Shown here: piece by piece, positions 36,806-47,100 of the stretch
How the letters are laid out: the number at the start of each line of letters is the position of its first letter
How positions within the stretch are numbered: the stretch's first letter is position 1
Assembly: GCA_002243285.1 (NCBI GenBank)
Contig: CP022585.1
Location: 1,086,001-1,150,000 of the forward strand
From: Candidatus Fluviicola riflensis
GTDB taxonomy: Bacteria; Bacteroidota; Bacteroidia; Flavobacteriales_D; Crocinitomicaceae
Reading direction: 5' to 3'
DNA length: 64,000 nucleotides
Made by a program: the position numbers and the translations under genes
Notes under the pieces: model-generated
What the model saw: only the letters and a program-made list of their open reading frames with translations
The model's database searches: none
Told to the model about the DNA's origin: nothing

Positions 36806-37548
36806 TGGTAGAAAAAATAAGAAGCGTCATTGTTGAGGATGAAAGCGCAGCGCGCGAGGTGTTGAAAAACTACCTGGGCAAATACTGTCCGCAGGTGGAA
36901 GTAGTGGGAGAGGCGCACAATTTCAAAGAGGCGATTCCGGTGTTGCACGCGTTAAATCCGCAGCTGGTGTTTTTGGATGTGGAAATGCCATTTGGGAACG
37001 CATTTGATGTGTTGGAAGCGTGCAAGGATTTGCAGTTTGAAACCATTTTCGTTACCGCTTTTTCGGAATATTCGCTGCGGGCATTGAACCAAAGTGCGGC
37101 TTATTATTTGCTGAAACCCATCAGCATCGAAGAACTGATCCTGGCTGTAACGAAAGTGCATCAGCAGCTGATTAACCAGGTGATTTTTAACCGCAACAAG
37201 ATTATCGTGGAGAACTTTCGCGAAAAACAGCCTGAGAAACAGCAAGTTATTTTGCCCACGCTGGAAGGTTTTGAGGTCGTGAAAATGGAAGAGATCGTTC
37301 GCCTGAAAGGCAACGGCAATTTCACCGACCTGTTCCTTGCCAACGGTTCCAAAAAAATGGTATGTCGTTTCCTGAAACACTTTTCAGAGATTCTACCTTT
37401 TCCGTTTATCCGCGTGCACAAATCGCACATTATCAATATTCATTTTGTGAAAGCGTACAACAAAGGCGGTTATGTGACGATGAACGACGATTCGGAAATT
37501 GAGGTTTCGGGGACGTATAAGGAGGGGTTTTTGAGGCTCCTGAAGTAG
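36802..37548 (+). CDS. LytTR-family response regulator
   Basis: 248 residues. Receiver domain (about 5-125) has the acidic pair VEDE, the phospho-acceptor D59 in LVFLDVEMP, the conserved TAFSEYSLRAL region and the lysine of LLKPIS. A LytTR DNA-binding domain (about 145-248) contains EEIVRLKGNGNFTDLFL and FIRVHKSHIINIHFV. The start uses the ATG that overlaps the kinase stop codon; a second ATG follows immediately. The pair forms a complete two-component system; the regulon is not known. Confidence 0.93.
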   Translation: MMVEKIRSVIVEDESAAREVLKNYLGKYCPQVEVVGEAHNFKEAIPVLHALNPQLVFLDVEMPFGNAFDVLEACKDLQFETIFVTAFSEYSLRALNQSAAYYLLKPISIEELILAVTKVHQQLINQVIFNRNKIIVENFREKQPEKQQVILPTLEGFEVVKMEEIVRLKGNGNFTDLFLANGSKKMVCRFLKHFSEILPFPFIRVHKSHIINIHFVKAYNKGGYVTMNDDSEIEVSGTYKEGFLRLLK

Positions 37549-37597
37549 ACTTCGTTTTTCGGGATTCTGAGATCCCAACGTCAAAAAACAATGATGA

Positions 37598-37765
37598 TTA
37601 TCTAGTCAATAGAAAAATACCTCCGAGGAATATAAATAAACCACCGATCATACGACTAACCAGCGTATTACGTTCATGACTATATTCCTCGTATTTCCCC
37701 CAACGGAACTCAATAAAGCTCCATACCAGAAGAACTGAACCAAATATGACGAAGAAAACGTACAT
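37598..37765 (-). CDS. 55-residue two-helix membrane peptide
   Basis: ATG at 37765, TAA at 37598-37600. The product has two hydrophobic helices (about 2-18 and 39-52) joined by a charged loop (EFRWGKYEEYSHERNTLVSR) and ends FLLTR. The clear amphiphilic layout and full use of the gap argue that it is real. It is 19 bp downstream of the lipoprotein gene at 37785 on the same strand. I recognise no family. Confidence 0.6.
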   Translation of the reverse strand: MYVFFVIFGSVLLVWSFIEFRWGKYEEYSHERNTLVSRMIGGLFIFLGGIFLLTR

Positions 37766-37784
37766 ATCTTAACTGAATTTAGAA

Positions 37785-38432
37785 TCACCTGCGAACATGA
37801 AATCCGTGAATCTTTCCGTCACTTAGATCTGTTGAGTAGGCAAAGGATAGCACCTCCTTTTTATTTTTAAAACTGACTTCCATAAGAGGACTGTTGTTGT
37901 AGATGAACGTGTCAAAACCGTTAAATTCAGTGAAGTCGGTACTTAGTGCAGAAAGGTATTTGAATACCGTATCCTTTTCTATTTTTTGCTTAATGTCATC
38001 CGACAACAGATTGTATACCAACTCGTATCGCCGTTGTTTTAACAGATTCAGGTGACTTTCATAGAGTTCTATTCTTTGGGAAACGGCGCGCATTTCCTCT
38101 TTCGTTTGAGCTAACATTAATCCCTTATTACTGCTTTTGATGGAATAATTGTCGCAAACAATGGATTTTTTCTTTAACGCTTTGTAGGTTTCGAACAGTA
38201 CTTTTCCGGGTAAAAAAATGTTTTCTGTTCTGGCTTGTATATTAAGCACGATCGACGATTTGTTAGTCGAAACCGTATAAGACGCGGTTAATAAACAGTT
38301 ATTCTTTTTACCAATTTGCGTAATTTCCTGTTCGATCGTTTTCTTGTCATTCGCGAAATCGCAACCCGTAAAAACGAGAATGGTAATTAACAGAACAAAA
38401 GGTGAGCGATAGTTTGTTTTAAAAAGGCCCAT
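37785..38432 (-). CDS. Predicted lipoprotein of unknown function
   Basis: 215 residues with a lipobox LVFTGC (Cys about residue 24). The mature part has two halves: a beta-rich N-terminal region (SYTVSTNKSSIVLNIQARTEN) and, after a helix, a C-terminal region of about 75 residues (YELVYNLLSDDIKQKIEKDTVFKYLSAL) that resembles NTF2-like modules of the DUF3887 kind; this resemblance is weak. AT-rich codon use sets it apart from the housekeeping genes. Confidence 0.7.
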   Translation of the reverse strand: MGLFKTNYRSPFVLLITILVFTGCDFANDKKTIEQEITQIGKKNNCLLTASYTVSTNKSSIVLNIQARTENIFLPGKVLFETYKALKKKSIVCDNYSIKSSNKGLMLAQTKEEMRAVSQRIELYESHLNLLKQRRYELVYNLLSDDIKQKIEKDTVFKYLSALSTDFTEFNGFDTFIYNNSPLMEVSFKNKKEVLSFAYSTDLSDGKIHGFHVRR

Positions 38433-38468
38433 AAACGGTTGTTTATTATGATCGTTTAAAAATAGGAA

Positions 38469-38545
38469 TTACTTCGTTTGAACTACCATCAAAACGGTAT
38501 ATGGAAAGTCAAATTTGTCCGGGTTGATAAACCAATAAGTTTGGG
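38469..38545 (-). pseudogene. Possible decayed C-terminal coding fragment
   Basis: In the gap 38433-38596 the minus strand encodes a coherent short peptide, YWFINPDKFDFPYTVLMVVQ then TK and a stop at 38469, but it is closed by an in-frame stop codon just upstream. It may be the tail of a lost gene. No start or family can be proposed. Confidence 0.25.
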
Positions 38546-38596
38546 ACGTTTACCTAGTTGAGTCCCCTTTCAGATAATTTGATATGTGAACCCATC

Positions 38597-38839
38597 TCAT
38601 TCTCTTAGCCTTTCGAACGTATATATTTCAGCAGGACTTTCTATTCCTTTACTAAAAAAGTATAACCTCTTACAGCTAGGACATTTCACAATCATTTTCA
38701 TTCTCATATAAAGTTCTTCCGCGTCGATCAGTCCTGAAAACTCATCGTATTCTTCGTCAGAAATCATCATTAACACATTCGGAGAAGGTATATCATGAAG
38801 TCTTATAACTTCGTCACATTCGCATAGAATTTTTGGCAT
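38597..38839 (-). CDS. Small protein with zinc-ribbon-like cysteines
   Basis: 80 residues, no signal peptide. Two Cys pairs, CEC near residue 6 and CPSC near 53, could form a zinc ribbon around an acidic middle (SDEEYDEFSGLIDAEELYMRM). I recall similar small cytoplasmic proteins in Bacteroidota, sometimes in toxin-immunity neighbourhoods, but I see no toxin here and cannot name the family. Confidence 0.65.
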   Translation of the reverse strand: MPKILCECDEVIRLHDIPSPNVLMMISDEEYDEFSGLIDAEELYMRMKMIVKCPSCKRLYFFSKGIESPAEIYTFERLRE

Positions 38840-38863
38840 AGTCTCCTGTTTTTTAATTACATA

Positions 38864-39286
38864 TTACCAAGTTTGAGGCTGTCTGGCTTCATCGTCCACT
38901 CTTAATATAACTCTACGATCTTTTACTACAAAATATAAATCATAACTATGTTTCTGATCCTTATTCAAGAAAGAGAAGGACTCTAATTTCTTTCCATTTG
39001 AAAAAACGATAAATGTATTGTTTCCATAGACGTTGCCAAAGTCCATACATTGACGGCCTTTTTCATAAATAACATAACAACCTTTATCACTCTTCCATGC
39101 AATTTTGATGTTAGAATCATCAGATTTAACATTTAATCGATTCATGTTAAATGAAGCATTCACAATGTTACCGATCAAGCCTTCATCATTGCGAAAAGAC
39201 CACCTAAAAAAGTACAGACTACTACATGAAATAATAAGGAGAGATACTACAATCACAATTAATTTAATGAATCGTTCTTTGTTCAT
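38864..39286 (-). CDS. Small membrane-anchored or lipoprotein-like protein
   Basis: 140 residues. One N-terminal hydrophobic helix (about 7-28) containing a possible lipobox LLIISC; the rest is a soluble beta-rich domain (NIKIAWKSDKGCYVIYEKGRQ, YDLYFVVKDRRVILRVDDE). Function unknown. It is 24 bp from the zinc-ribbon gene on the same strand. Confidence 0.65.
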   Translation of the reverse strand: MNKERFIKLIVIVVSLLIISCSSLYFFRWSFRNDEGLIGNIVNASFNMNRLNVKSDDSNIKIAWKSDKGCYVIYEKGRQCMDFGNVYGNNTFIVFSNGKKLESFSFLNKDQKHSYDLYFVVKDRRVILRVDDEARQPQTW

Positions 39287-39316
39287 TTGTATCTTATTCG
39301 TTATTGTCCCGACATC

Positions 39317-39703
39317 CTATTCAAGGATAACCAATTTAAAATACCCGTTATCTGCAAAGCCAAGAACATGTAAATCAACAATCTTTTTGGTACCCAAATC
39401 GTTTGAAATCTTTGGCGTCCCAAGAAAGTGGAGATTGTCTTCAAAATCATATGGCAATGAATCAATGAATGACTGACTAATTCTGAAAGTGTCATTGTAT
39501 TTTTCACAATAACATACCCTGTGAAACAATTCCAGCGTAACCCCATCTGATTTACTGAAAACATGATTATAAGAAGAATCATGAATTGTAAATGAGTACT
39601 TTGAATAAGCACTGTTGTCTGTGCTTTTAGTATTTGCACAGCTTACAAGAATCGTAATGCCTATTAGTAATATAATATTATGAGTTCTCATTCGCTTTTT
39701 CAT
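39317..39703 (-). CDS. Small predicted lipoprotein
   Basis: 128 residues. Lipobox ITILVSC (Cys about 22). The mature domain has KYSFTIHDSSYNHVFSKSDG and a YFKLVILE end, probably beta-rich. The start ATG overlaps the stop of the upstream lipoprotein gene by 4 bp, so the two are translationally coupled. A different frame over the same DNA (39301-39639) is a shadow. Confidence 0.7.
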   Translation of the reverse strand: MKKRMRTHNIILLIGITILVSCANTKSTDNSAYSKYSFTIHDSSYNHVFSKSDGVTLELFHRVCYCEKYNDTFRISQSFIDSLPYDFEDNLHFLGTPKISNDLGTKKIVDLHVLGFADNGYFKLVILE

Positions 39704-40155
39704 TTCTTATTTCCTATGATGACTTGGAGACTATCTACGCGTATAGTATCTATTTCCTCTTGAGCACGTTTAATCATTTCCGGAGTAAGAATCTGCCAAT
39801 TCTTTTGCTTTGACAGATTATTAAGGTCGACTAAAATCGTATCACCTTCCTCAAACACTTTTTTATTACAGCTACTGTTGAGTTCTATTCTTGAATTGAA
39901 AAAATCTAACTCTACCATTTTGAATGTTGAAGAATTACAAACATTGATGGAGTTTTTAAGTTCAATCGTGGCGATTAATTGATCATTAACTACCCCGACT
40001 CCTGTTACGGAACCTATACTATCTCCATGATACATTATTGGCATTTGTACATGAATACCAGAAGCGGACTCTGATTTCAAAAAATACGTTGTACTGTTTG
40101 TTGAGCATGCAGAAAGCAAAACAACAAGGAGTATCAATAAATGCTTGACGATCAT
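39700..40155 (-). CDS. Short lipoprotein with reduced MlaD/MCE-like domain
   Basis: 151 residues. Lipobox VVLLSAC (Cys about 17). The mature part reads SGIHVQMPIMYHGDSIGSV, then ATIELKNSINVCNSSTFKM, which resembles the start of MCE (MlaD) domains, where GLKVGxPVxYxGxxVGxV leads into a strand-rich barrel. Here only one minimal domain is present, with no coiled-coil barrel and no Mla ABC transporter genes nearby. MlaD proteins bind lipids in hexamers; assignment here is tentative. It overlaps the next gene by 4 bp. Confidence 0.6.
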   Translation of the reverse strand: MIVKHLLILLVVLLSACSTNSTTYFLKSESASGIHVQMPIMYHGDSIGSVTGVGVVNDQLIATIELKNSINVCNSSTFKMVELDFFNSRIELNSSCNKKVFEEGDTILVDLNNLSKQKNWQILTPEMIKRAQEEIDTIRVDSLQVIIGNKK

Positions 40156-40230
40156 TCGTTTTCTTTTTTAAATAGAGATTGTTAGATACTGCGTTCTTTC
40201 AAATCGAAATTTTTCAGACATGGCTTTCTT

Positions 40231-40644
40231 TTATTCATCACTCCCAGACATAATTATTTGATATTCAATATCAGCAACCGTAAGATTAGAGTATTGAATA
40301 GTACACTTGTAAGACGTACTGCTGCATTCGGTTATTTTAACGCGCATGATGTCACCCTTTTTTACGCTTGTTGTTTTAGGGCAGTTCATAAGCTTTTTTA
40401 CTTTGAGTTCGTATTCAAAATCATTAAGCCACTTTACTTTGGAAACAACCAATGAAACCCCATTACTAAGCCTTTCAATTTGTTTCTTCTTATCTCTGAG
40501 TATACTATTGGGTCCAAATTCTCCAACGTATCTGAATTCTCCTATTTTCAGATTTTTAACGCAGTCTTCAGAGTTAGTCTGAGCAATAGTTTTAATGAAG
40601 CTACAAGAGCAAAAGAGTAGTAATAGTGAAATTCGATCCTTCAT
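40231..40644 (-). CDS. Small secreted protein of unknown function
   Basis: 137 residues. Signal peptide about 1-21 (ending IKTIAQ). Mature part is a strand-rich domain with four cysteines (SEDCVKNLKIGEFRYVGEFG, LMNCPKTTSVKKGDIMRVKITECSSTSYKC), possibly one or two disulfides. It is first in the leftward run of the accessory island. I recognise no family. Confidence 0.65.
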   Translation of the reverse strand: MKDRISLLLLFCSCSFIKTIAQTNSEDCVKNLKIGEFRYVGEFGPNSILRDKKKQIERLSNGVSLVVSKVKWLNDFEYELKVKKLMNCPKTTSVKKGDIMRVKITECSSTSYKCTIQYSNLTVADIEYQIIMSGSDE

Positions 40645-41126
40645 TATATGTTGTTTTGGAATTGCACGTCAATTCACAATCCGTCATCATTTTAATTACC
40701 TAAACATACTCATTCCAACCGAATTTAGTTTATCCGAAGAATCTCATAATATGTTTTATTCCGATCAAATACTGTTTTCAACAGAATAAAAAGTTATAAA
40801 CAATTGGTCTTAAGTACATTTCGGTTAAATGATTCGCTTTTGTGGTTTATTCAACTTAAATCTACTAATACGATATAGTAGATTTTCAGGCTGTTGCATC
40901 CCAATTCACTGTAGGGATAATTTGTAACATCTTTTCAATCATCTCAGTGATTTTCCGTTAAAAAAAGTATTTATTAGGCGTTTTTATTTAGGATTTTAAC
41001 AATCAATTCAATTTTTTACTTTTTTCTTTCAAATGAATTTATTAATATTGGTTCGCTAAAACTATAAATGAAACCCGGAATTGTCGAATCTCCAAATAAT
41101 CGGCAATTCCACTCTAAACCATTTCG
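40645..41126. other. Gene-free AT-rich leader between the accessory island and the first giant gene
   Basis: 482 bp with no convincing gene. It has an inverted repeat AAATCTACTA / TAGTAGATTT (40858-40867 and 40876-40885, 8-base loop), long T tracts near 41010, and an ATTG-N4-GCTAAAACTA box at 41047. It must hold divergent promoters for the genes at 40644 and 41127. Confidence 0.5.
41047..41073 (+). promoter_or_regulatory. Candidate shared box upstream of giant T9SS gene 1
   Basis: ATTG-GTTC-GCTAAAACTATAAATG, 54 bp before the ATG at 41127. A near match (ATTG-GAAT-GCTAAAACTAAAAAATG) lies at 47608 before giant gene 2 and a weaker one before the T9SS gene at 21613. The role is inferred from recurrence. 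Confidence 0.35.
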
Positions 41127-44100
41127 ATGAAAAATAAATTCATACGCTGGTCTCTTCTATTTGTGCTTTTTTTTCCAATGTTTGCCTCAGGGCAAGGAGA
41201 CACCAATTGGGTACAGTTAATGTCTGATCCCACAGCCAATTTTTATGATGTCCAAACGGCATTCAACAACTACTGGAAAGACAGGCCGGTAGAAAAAGGT
41301 AAAGGTTACAAACAGTTTAAACGCTGGGAAAATTACATGGAACCTCGTGTTTACCCGAGCGGAGACATGACCCTGCCATCTTTAACGTATCCAAACTACC
41401 AGGAATGGCTTTCGGAGCAGGAAGACGAACCAAGCCCGGCCCCCAACGGATTTACGTTGGGAAATTGGACAGCCTTAGGGCCTTTCGGAGTGTCAAACGG
41501 AGGAGGAGCCGGACGACTCAACTTCGTTCGTTTTGATCCGACAAATTCCAATACCATTTTTGTAGGAGCACCCGATGGTGGTCTTTGGAAATCAACCAAT
41601 GGTGGAACTTCCTGGACAACTTCTACCGATCAATTAACGGTTATCGGCTGCACAGATGTGGCGATTGATCCCGGAAATACACAAATAATGTACCTGGCCA
41701 CCGGTGACGGTGACGCAGGAGATTGTTATAGTATAGGCATACTTAAATCTACCGATGGCGGCGCTACCTGGAATACTACCGGCTTGAGCTGGACTGTTAA
41801 CCAGGGAAGAACGATCTCCAAATTATTGATGCATCCAACCAATTCACAAATTCTGATTGCCGCTACCAGCAACGGAATTTACCGGACAACTGACGGTGGT
41901 GCCAACTGGACGCAAACAAGTACCGGTTCGTTTAAAGATTTGGAATTTATGCCCGGAACACCAAATACGGTGTATACTTCGGGAAGCATTTTCCGTAAAT
42001 CCACCGATAATGGTGTTACCTGGACAACCATTACGTCAGGTTTGCCAACAACAGGTGTGGAACGCATCGCTATTGCGGTTACAGCGGCCAATACAGCGTA
42101 TGTTTACTTATTAATAGGACGTTCTTCCGATCAGGGATTGCTGGGAGTTTATCGTTCAACCAATTCGGGAACCGGATTTGCATCACAACACGGTGCTACA
42201 GGGCCTAATCTTTTGGGATGGAACTCAAATGGTGCCGATTCGGGCGGACAGGCATTTTATGATTTATCTATTGCCGCTTCACCAACCGATGCCAATACGA
42301 TCATTGTTGGAGGAGTAAATTCCTGGAGGTCGACTGATGGTGGTGTCAACTGGACGATTAACTCACATTGGACCGGATCGGGGGCGCCTTATGTGCATGC
42401 AGATATCCATGCAATCGAATACTTGCCAGGATCAGGAACAACTTATTTCATCGGACACGATGGTGGAATTTCCAAAACGACCAACAGCGGAACATCTTTC
42501 ACGGATATAAGCGCCAATCTGGCAATCGCACAGCAATACCGTATCGGATTGTCAACAACTACTGCTGGCAGAATGATCACCGGACATCAGGATAACGGGA
42601 CCAACTTGTTAAATGCGGGTACCTGGAATGAAGTTTACGGTGGTGACGGAATGGATTGTTTCATCGACCGTACCAACAACAATACACTCTACGGTTCTTA
42701 TGTTTATGGTGATTATTACAGATCCACTAATGGCGGCGGAGCCTGGACAACTATTACGTCGGGCCTTCCCGGTGGTGACTGGCTTTGTGCCTGGCACCAG
42801 GATCCGGTTACGGCTACAACGCTTTATGCAGGAGGAAGATCTGCTATGTATCGAACCACAAATAGCGGTACGGCATGGTCGGCACTTGGCACACCTTCAG
42901 GTTCGGGAAGTATTCTCGAATTTGTGATCGCCCCAAGTAATAATCAGATTATCTACTCAGTAAAATACAATGCGGTCTCAAAATCGACTAACGGCGGTAC
43001 TACCTGGACAAATATTACAGGCACCTTACCAACCGCTAGTGCTGCACTGACCAATGTAACCGTTTCGAATACCGATCCGAATATCGTTTGGGTGACCTTC
43101 TCTGGTTATTCAGCTGCGAATAAAGTGTTTAAATCTACCAATGGCGGTACTTCCTGGACAAATATCACAACAGGTTTACCAAATGTGCCTTGCAATACCA
43201 TTGTATACCAAAATGCAGCTGCCAACGACGTCGTATATGTAGGAACGGACATCGGTGTTTTTTACCGGGATAATACAATGGGTTCATGGGTTGCTTATAT
43301 GGACGGCTTGCCACGTGTTTCAGTGCGCGATTTGGAAATCTATTATTTAACTGGAAAAATCAGAGCGGCTACATTCGGTCGCGGTACCTGGGAAAGTAAC
43401 GTAGCTACCCCCGGAGCAAATGCACCCGTTGCAGATTTCGTTGGTACACCGTTACAGATCTGTGCCGGTTCAACAGTTACGTTTACAGATCAATCCGCAT
43501 TTACGCCAACATCATGGTCATGGTCGTTTCCAGGAGGAACGCCATCAACATCAACATCTCAAAATCCTACAATTACCTATTCAACCGCAGGGGTGTATGA
43601 TGTTACGTTAACCGCAACAAATGCTAACGGTTCAGACCCTGAGGTGAAAACAGGTTATATCACCGTTGTAGGTGGTGTTGGAGCTGCTTTACCACTTACG
43701 GAAGGTTTTACAGCAGCTCCGTTTGTTCCGGCAGGATGGTCGCTGGTAAACACAAACGCATCTACCACATGGGTGCGTGATGCAACGATAGGGTTTGCTC
43801 CAACGGCAGGAAATTCCATGTTATTCGACAACTATACTATCGACGATTCGGATAATGATGAAGTACATTTGAGTGCAGTTACACTGGCTTCATTGGTTTC
43901 GGCTCAGTTAGCTTTTGATGTAGCATATGCACCTTATGATGGGACGAACTATGATGGATTGGAAGTATTGGTGTCTACCAACTGTGGGGCATCTTTCACC
44001 TCTTTGTATTCCAAATCAAATACGGTGTTGGCTACTGCGCCGGCTACAACAGCAGTATTTACTCCTACGGTAGCACAATGGCGCACCGAAACAGTAGATC

Positions 44101-47100
44101 TTACGCCCTATGTAGGACAAACCAATGTGGTGATTGCATTCCGAAATTTATCAGGGTATGGAAATCGCTTGTTTGTAGATAATATTAATATTACGGGAGC
44201 CGCTCCAACAACGGCAGCATTTTCGGCATCGCCTTCTACGGTATGTACCGGACAAACAGTAACAGTTACGGATGCTTCGATAGGTGCTTCTTCCTGGAGC
44301 TGGAATTTTGGTGTGGGCGCAACTCCTGCAACAGCAACCGGTGTCGGTCCGCATAGTGTAACTTACGCTTCGGCAGGCACGAAAACCATTCAATTGACTA
44401 TTAACGGTGCCACCAGCACCACTCAAAATGTTACTGTAAACGCAACTCCTGCTACACCAACAATTTCAGCAGGCGGTCCGACTACTTTCTGCGCAGGCGG
44501 AAGTGTAGTGCTGACTTCATCTTCAGCTAGTGGAAACTTGTGGTCTACAGGTGCAACAACTCAATCGATTACTGTTTCTACTTCAGGAACATATACGGTT
44601 GCTGTTACTACAGGCGGTTGTACATCTGCTACATCAGCCGGAACAACAGTTACCGTTACTGCATTACCGGCAACACCTACGATTTCAGCAGGCGGTCCAA
44701 CTACTTTCTGCGCTGGTGGAAGTGTTGTATTGACTTCTTCATCTGCCAGTGGAAATTTATGGTCAACGGGTGCAACAACGCAATCGATTACTGTTTCAAC
44801 ATCCGGAACATATACTGTTGCTGTCACAAGTGGTGGTTGTACCTCGGCCACTTCAGCCGGAACAACAGTTACCGTTACTGCATTACCGGCAACACCTACT
44901 ATTTCAGCAGGCGGTCCAACGACTTTCTGCGCAGGTGGAAGTGTTGTATTGACTTCTTCATCTGCCAGTGGAAATTTATGGTCAACAGGTGCAACAACGC
45001 AATCGATTACGGTTTCAACATCCGGAACATATACTGTTGCTGTTACGAGTGGTGGTTGTACTTCGGCTACATCAGCGGGAACAACCGTTACAGTAACCGC
45101 TTTACCGGCAACGCCTACGATTTCAGCAGGTGGTCCGTTGAGTTTCTGCGCAGGCGGAAGTGTCGTTTTGACTTCGTCCTCGGCCAGCGGAAATCTTTGG
45201 TCGACCGGAGCGACAACGCAATCGATCACGGTTTCTACATCCGGAACCTACACTGTTTCTGTTACTAGTGGGGGTTGTACTTCTGCAAATTCAGCCGGAA
45301 CAACGGTTACAGTGACGGCTTTACCGGCAACGCCAACCATTTCAGCAGGTGGTCCAACGACTTTCTGCGCAGGAGGAAGTGTGGTCTTGACTTCGTCATC
45401 GGCTAGCGGAAACTTGTGGTCAACAGGTGCAACAACACAATCGATCACGGTTTCAACATCCGGAACATACACGGTTGCTGTTACGAGTGGTGGTTGTACT
45501 TCTGCAACTTCAGCGGGAACAACAGTTACAGTAACCGCTTTACCGGCAACACCTACAATTTCAGCAGGTGGTCCGTTGACGTTCTGTGCGGGTGGAAGCG
45601 TTGTGTTAACATCGTCATCAGCCAGTGGAAATCTTTGGTCGACCGGAGCAACAACGCAATCGATCACGGTTTCTACATCCGGAACATACACTGTTGCTGT
45701 TACTAGTGGTGGTTGTACTTCGGCTACATCAGCGGGAACAACCGTTACTGTCACCGCTTTACCGGCAACGCCAACAATTTCAGCAGGCGGTCCTACAACA
45801 TTCTGTGCAGGTGGAAGTGTAGTATTGACATCTTCTTCCGCTACAGGGAATACATGGTCAACAGGAGCAACAACGCAATCCATTACTGTTACAACTGCCG
45901 GTACGTATACAGTAAATGTCACAAGCGGCGGTTGTACTTCTCTCAATTCATCGGGAACAACTGTTGTGGTGAATGCGCTTCCGGTAATTGCAGTGGGAAC
46001 GGTAGTAAATCCAACAACTTGCGGTACTTCAACAGGAAGTATTCAGATAACAGGTTCAGGTACAGGAACAATTAACTGGTCAGGTACAAGTACAGGAACG
46101 TTGAATAGTGTTACGTTACCAACCACCATCAATTCATTGGCGGCCGGGTCTTATTCTGTTACATTTACCAATGCATCCGGATGCGTATCCAATATGGTTT
46201 CGCAAGGGCTGAATGATCCAACGCCACCATCAACGCCTACAGTTTCAGCTGGTGGGCCGGCAACATTCTGCTCCGGTGGAAATGTCGTATTAACTTCTTC
46301 ATCAGCAACAGGAAATACATGGTCGACCGGGGAAACAACGCAGTCCATCACGGTTTCTGCCAGCGGTTCGTATGCGGTAACATTTACTAATGTAAGCGGT
46401 TGTTCGGCCACTTCGCTGGCAACTGTTGTTACAGTGAATCCAACTCCGGTGATCTCTGTAGGAACAGTAACCAATCCTACTACTTGCGGAACCTCAACAG
46501 GGGTTATCGCGCTAAATGGCTCGGGTTCAGGAACGGTGGATTGGAGCGGTAGTGCAGTCGGTTCAATGAATGGCGTTACTTTACCGGCATCGATTACCGG
46601 TTTGGCAGCAGGATCGTATACCATTGTATTTAACTCTTCGGCAGGTTGTGTTTCCAATTCGTTGACACAAGTATTAACGGATCCTACTCCGCCTGCAGCT
46701 CCTACCATTTCTGCCAGTGGAGCAACAACTTTCTGCCAGGGTGACAATGTGGTATTAACCTCATCGTCTGCCACCGGAAATACATGGTCGAACGGAGAGA
46801 CTACACAATCGACTACTGTTTTGATATCAGGCAACTATACTGTTACATTTACAGATGTGAGTGGTTGTTCGGCTACATCGGCACAAACGTTGGTTACTGT
46901 TAATGCCCTTCCAACTGTAACTTTCGGTACATTGACTGATATGTGCGACTATAACGCTGCTATTTCATTAACACAAGGATCTCCTGCAGGAGGTGTTTAT
47001 AGTGGAAACGGTGTCAGCGGAGCGTTTTTCGATCCTGCTCTTTCCGGATTGGGTGTAAGTACGCTTACTTATGATTACACAGACGCTAACGGCTGCTCTG

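Noticed and set aside
37561..37576. GGGAT / ATCCC hairpin after the LytTR gene as a terminator
   Set aside because: Only a 5-bp stem and no T run follows; too weak to call.
39301..39639. 112-codon leftward frame overlapping the lipoprotein gene at 39317
   Set aside because: It has no signal peptide or coherent composition, whereas the overlapping frame has a lipobox and is coupled to its upstream gene.
40858..40885. AAATCTACTA / TAGTAGATTT hairpin as a terminator
   Set aside because: No gene ends nearby on either strand; both neighbouring genes start away from it, so an operator or chance palindrome is more likely.
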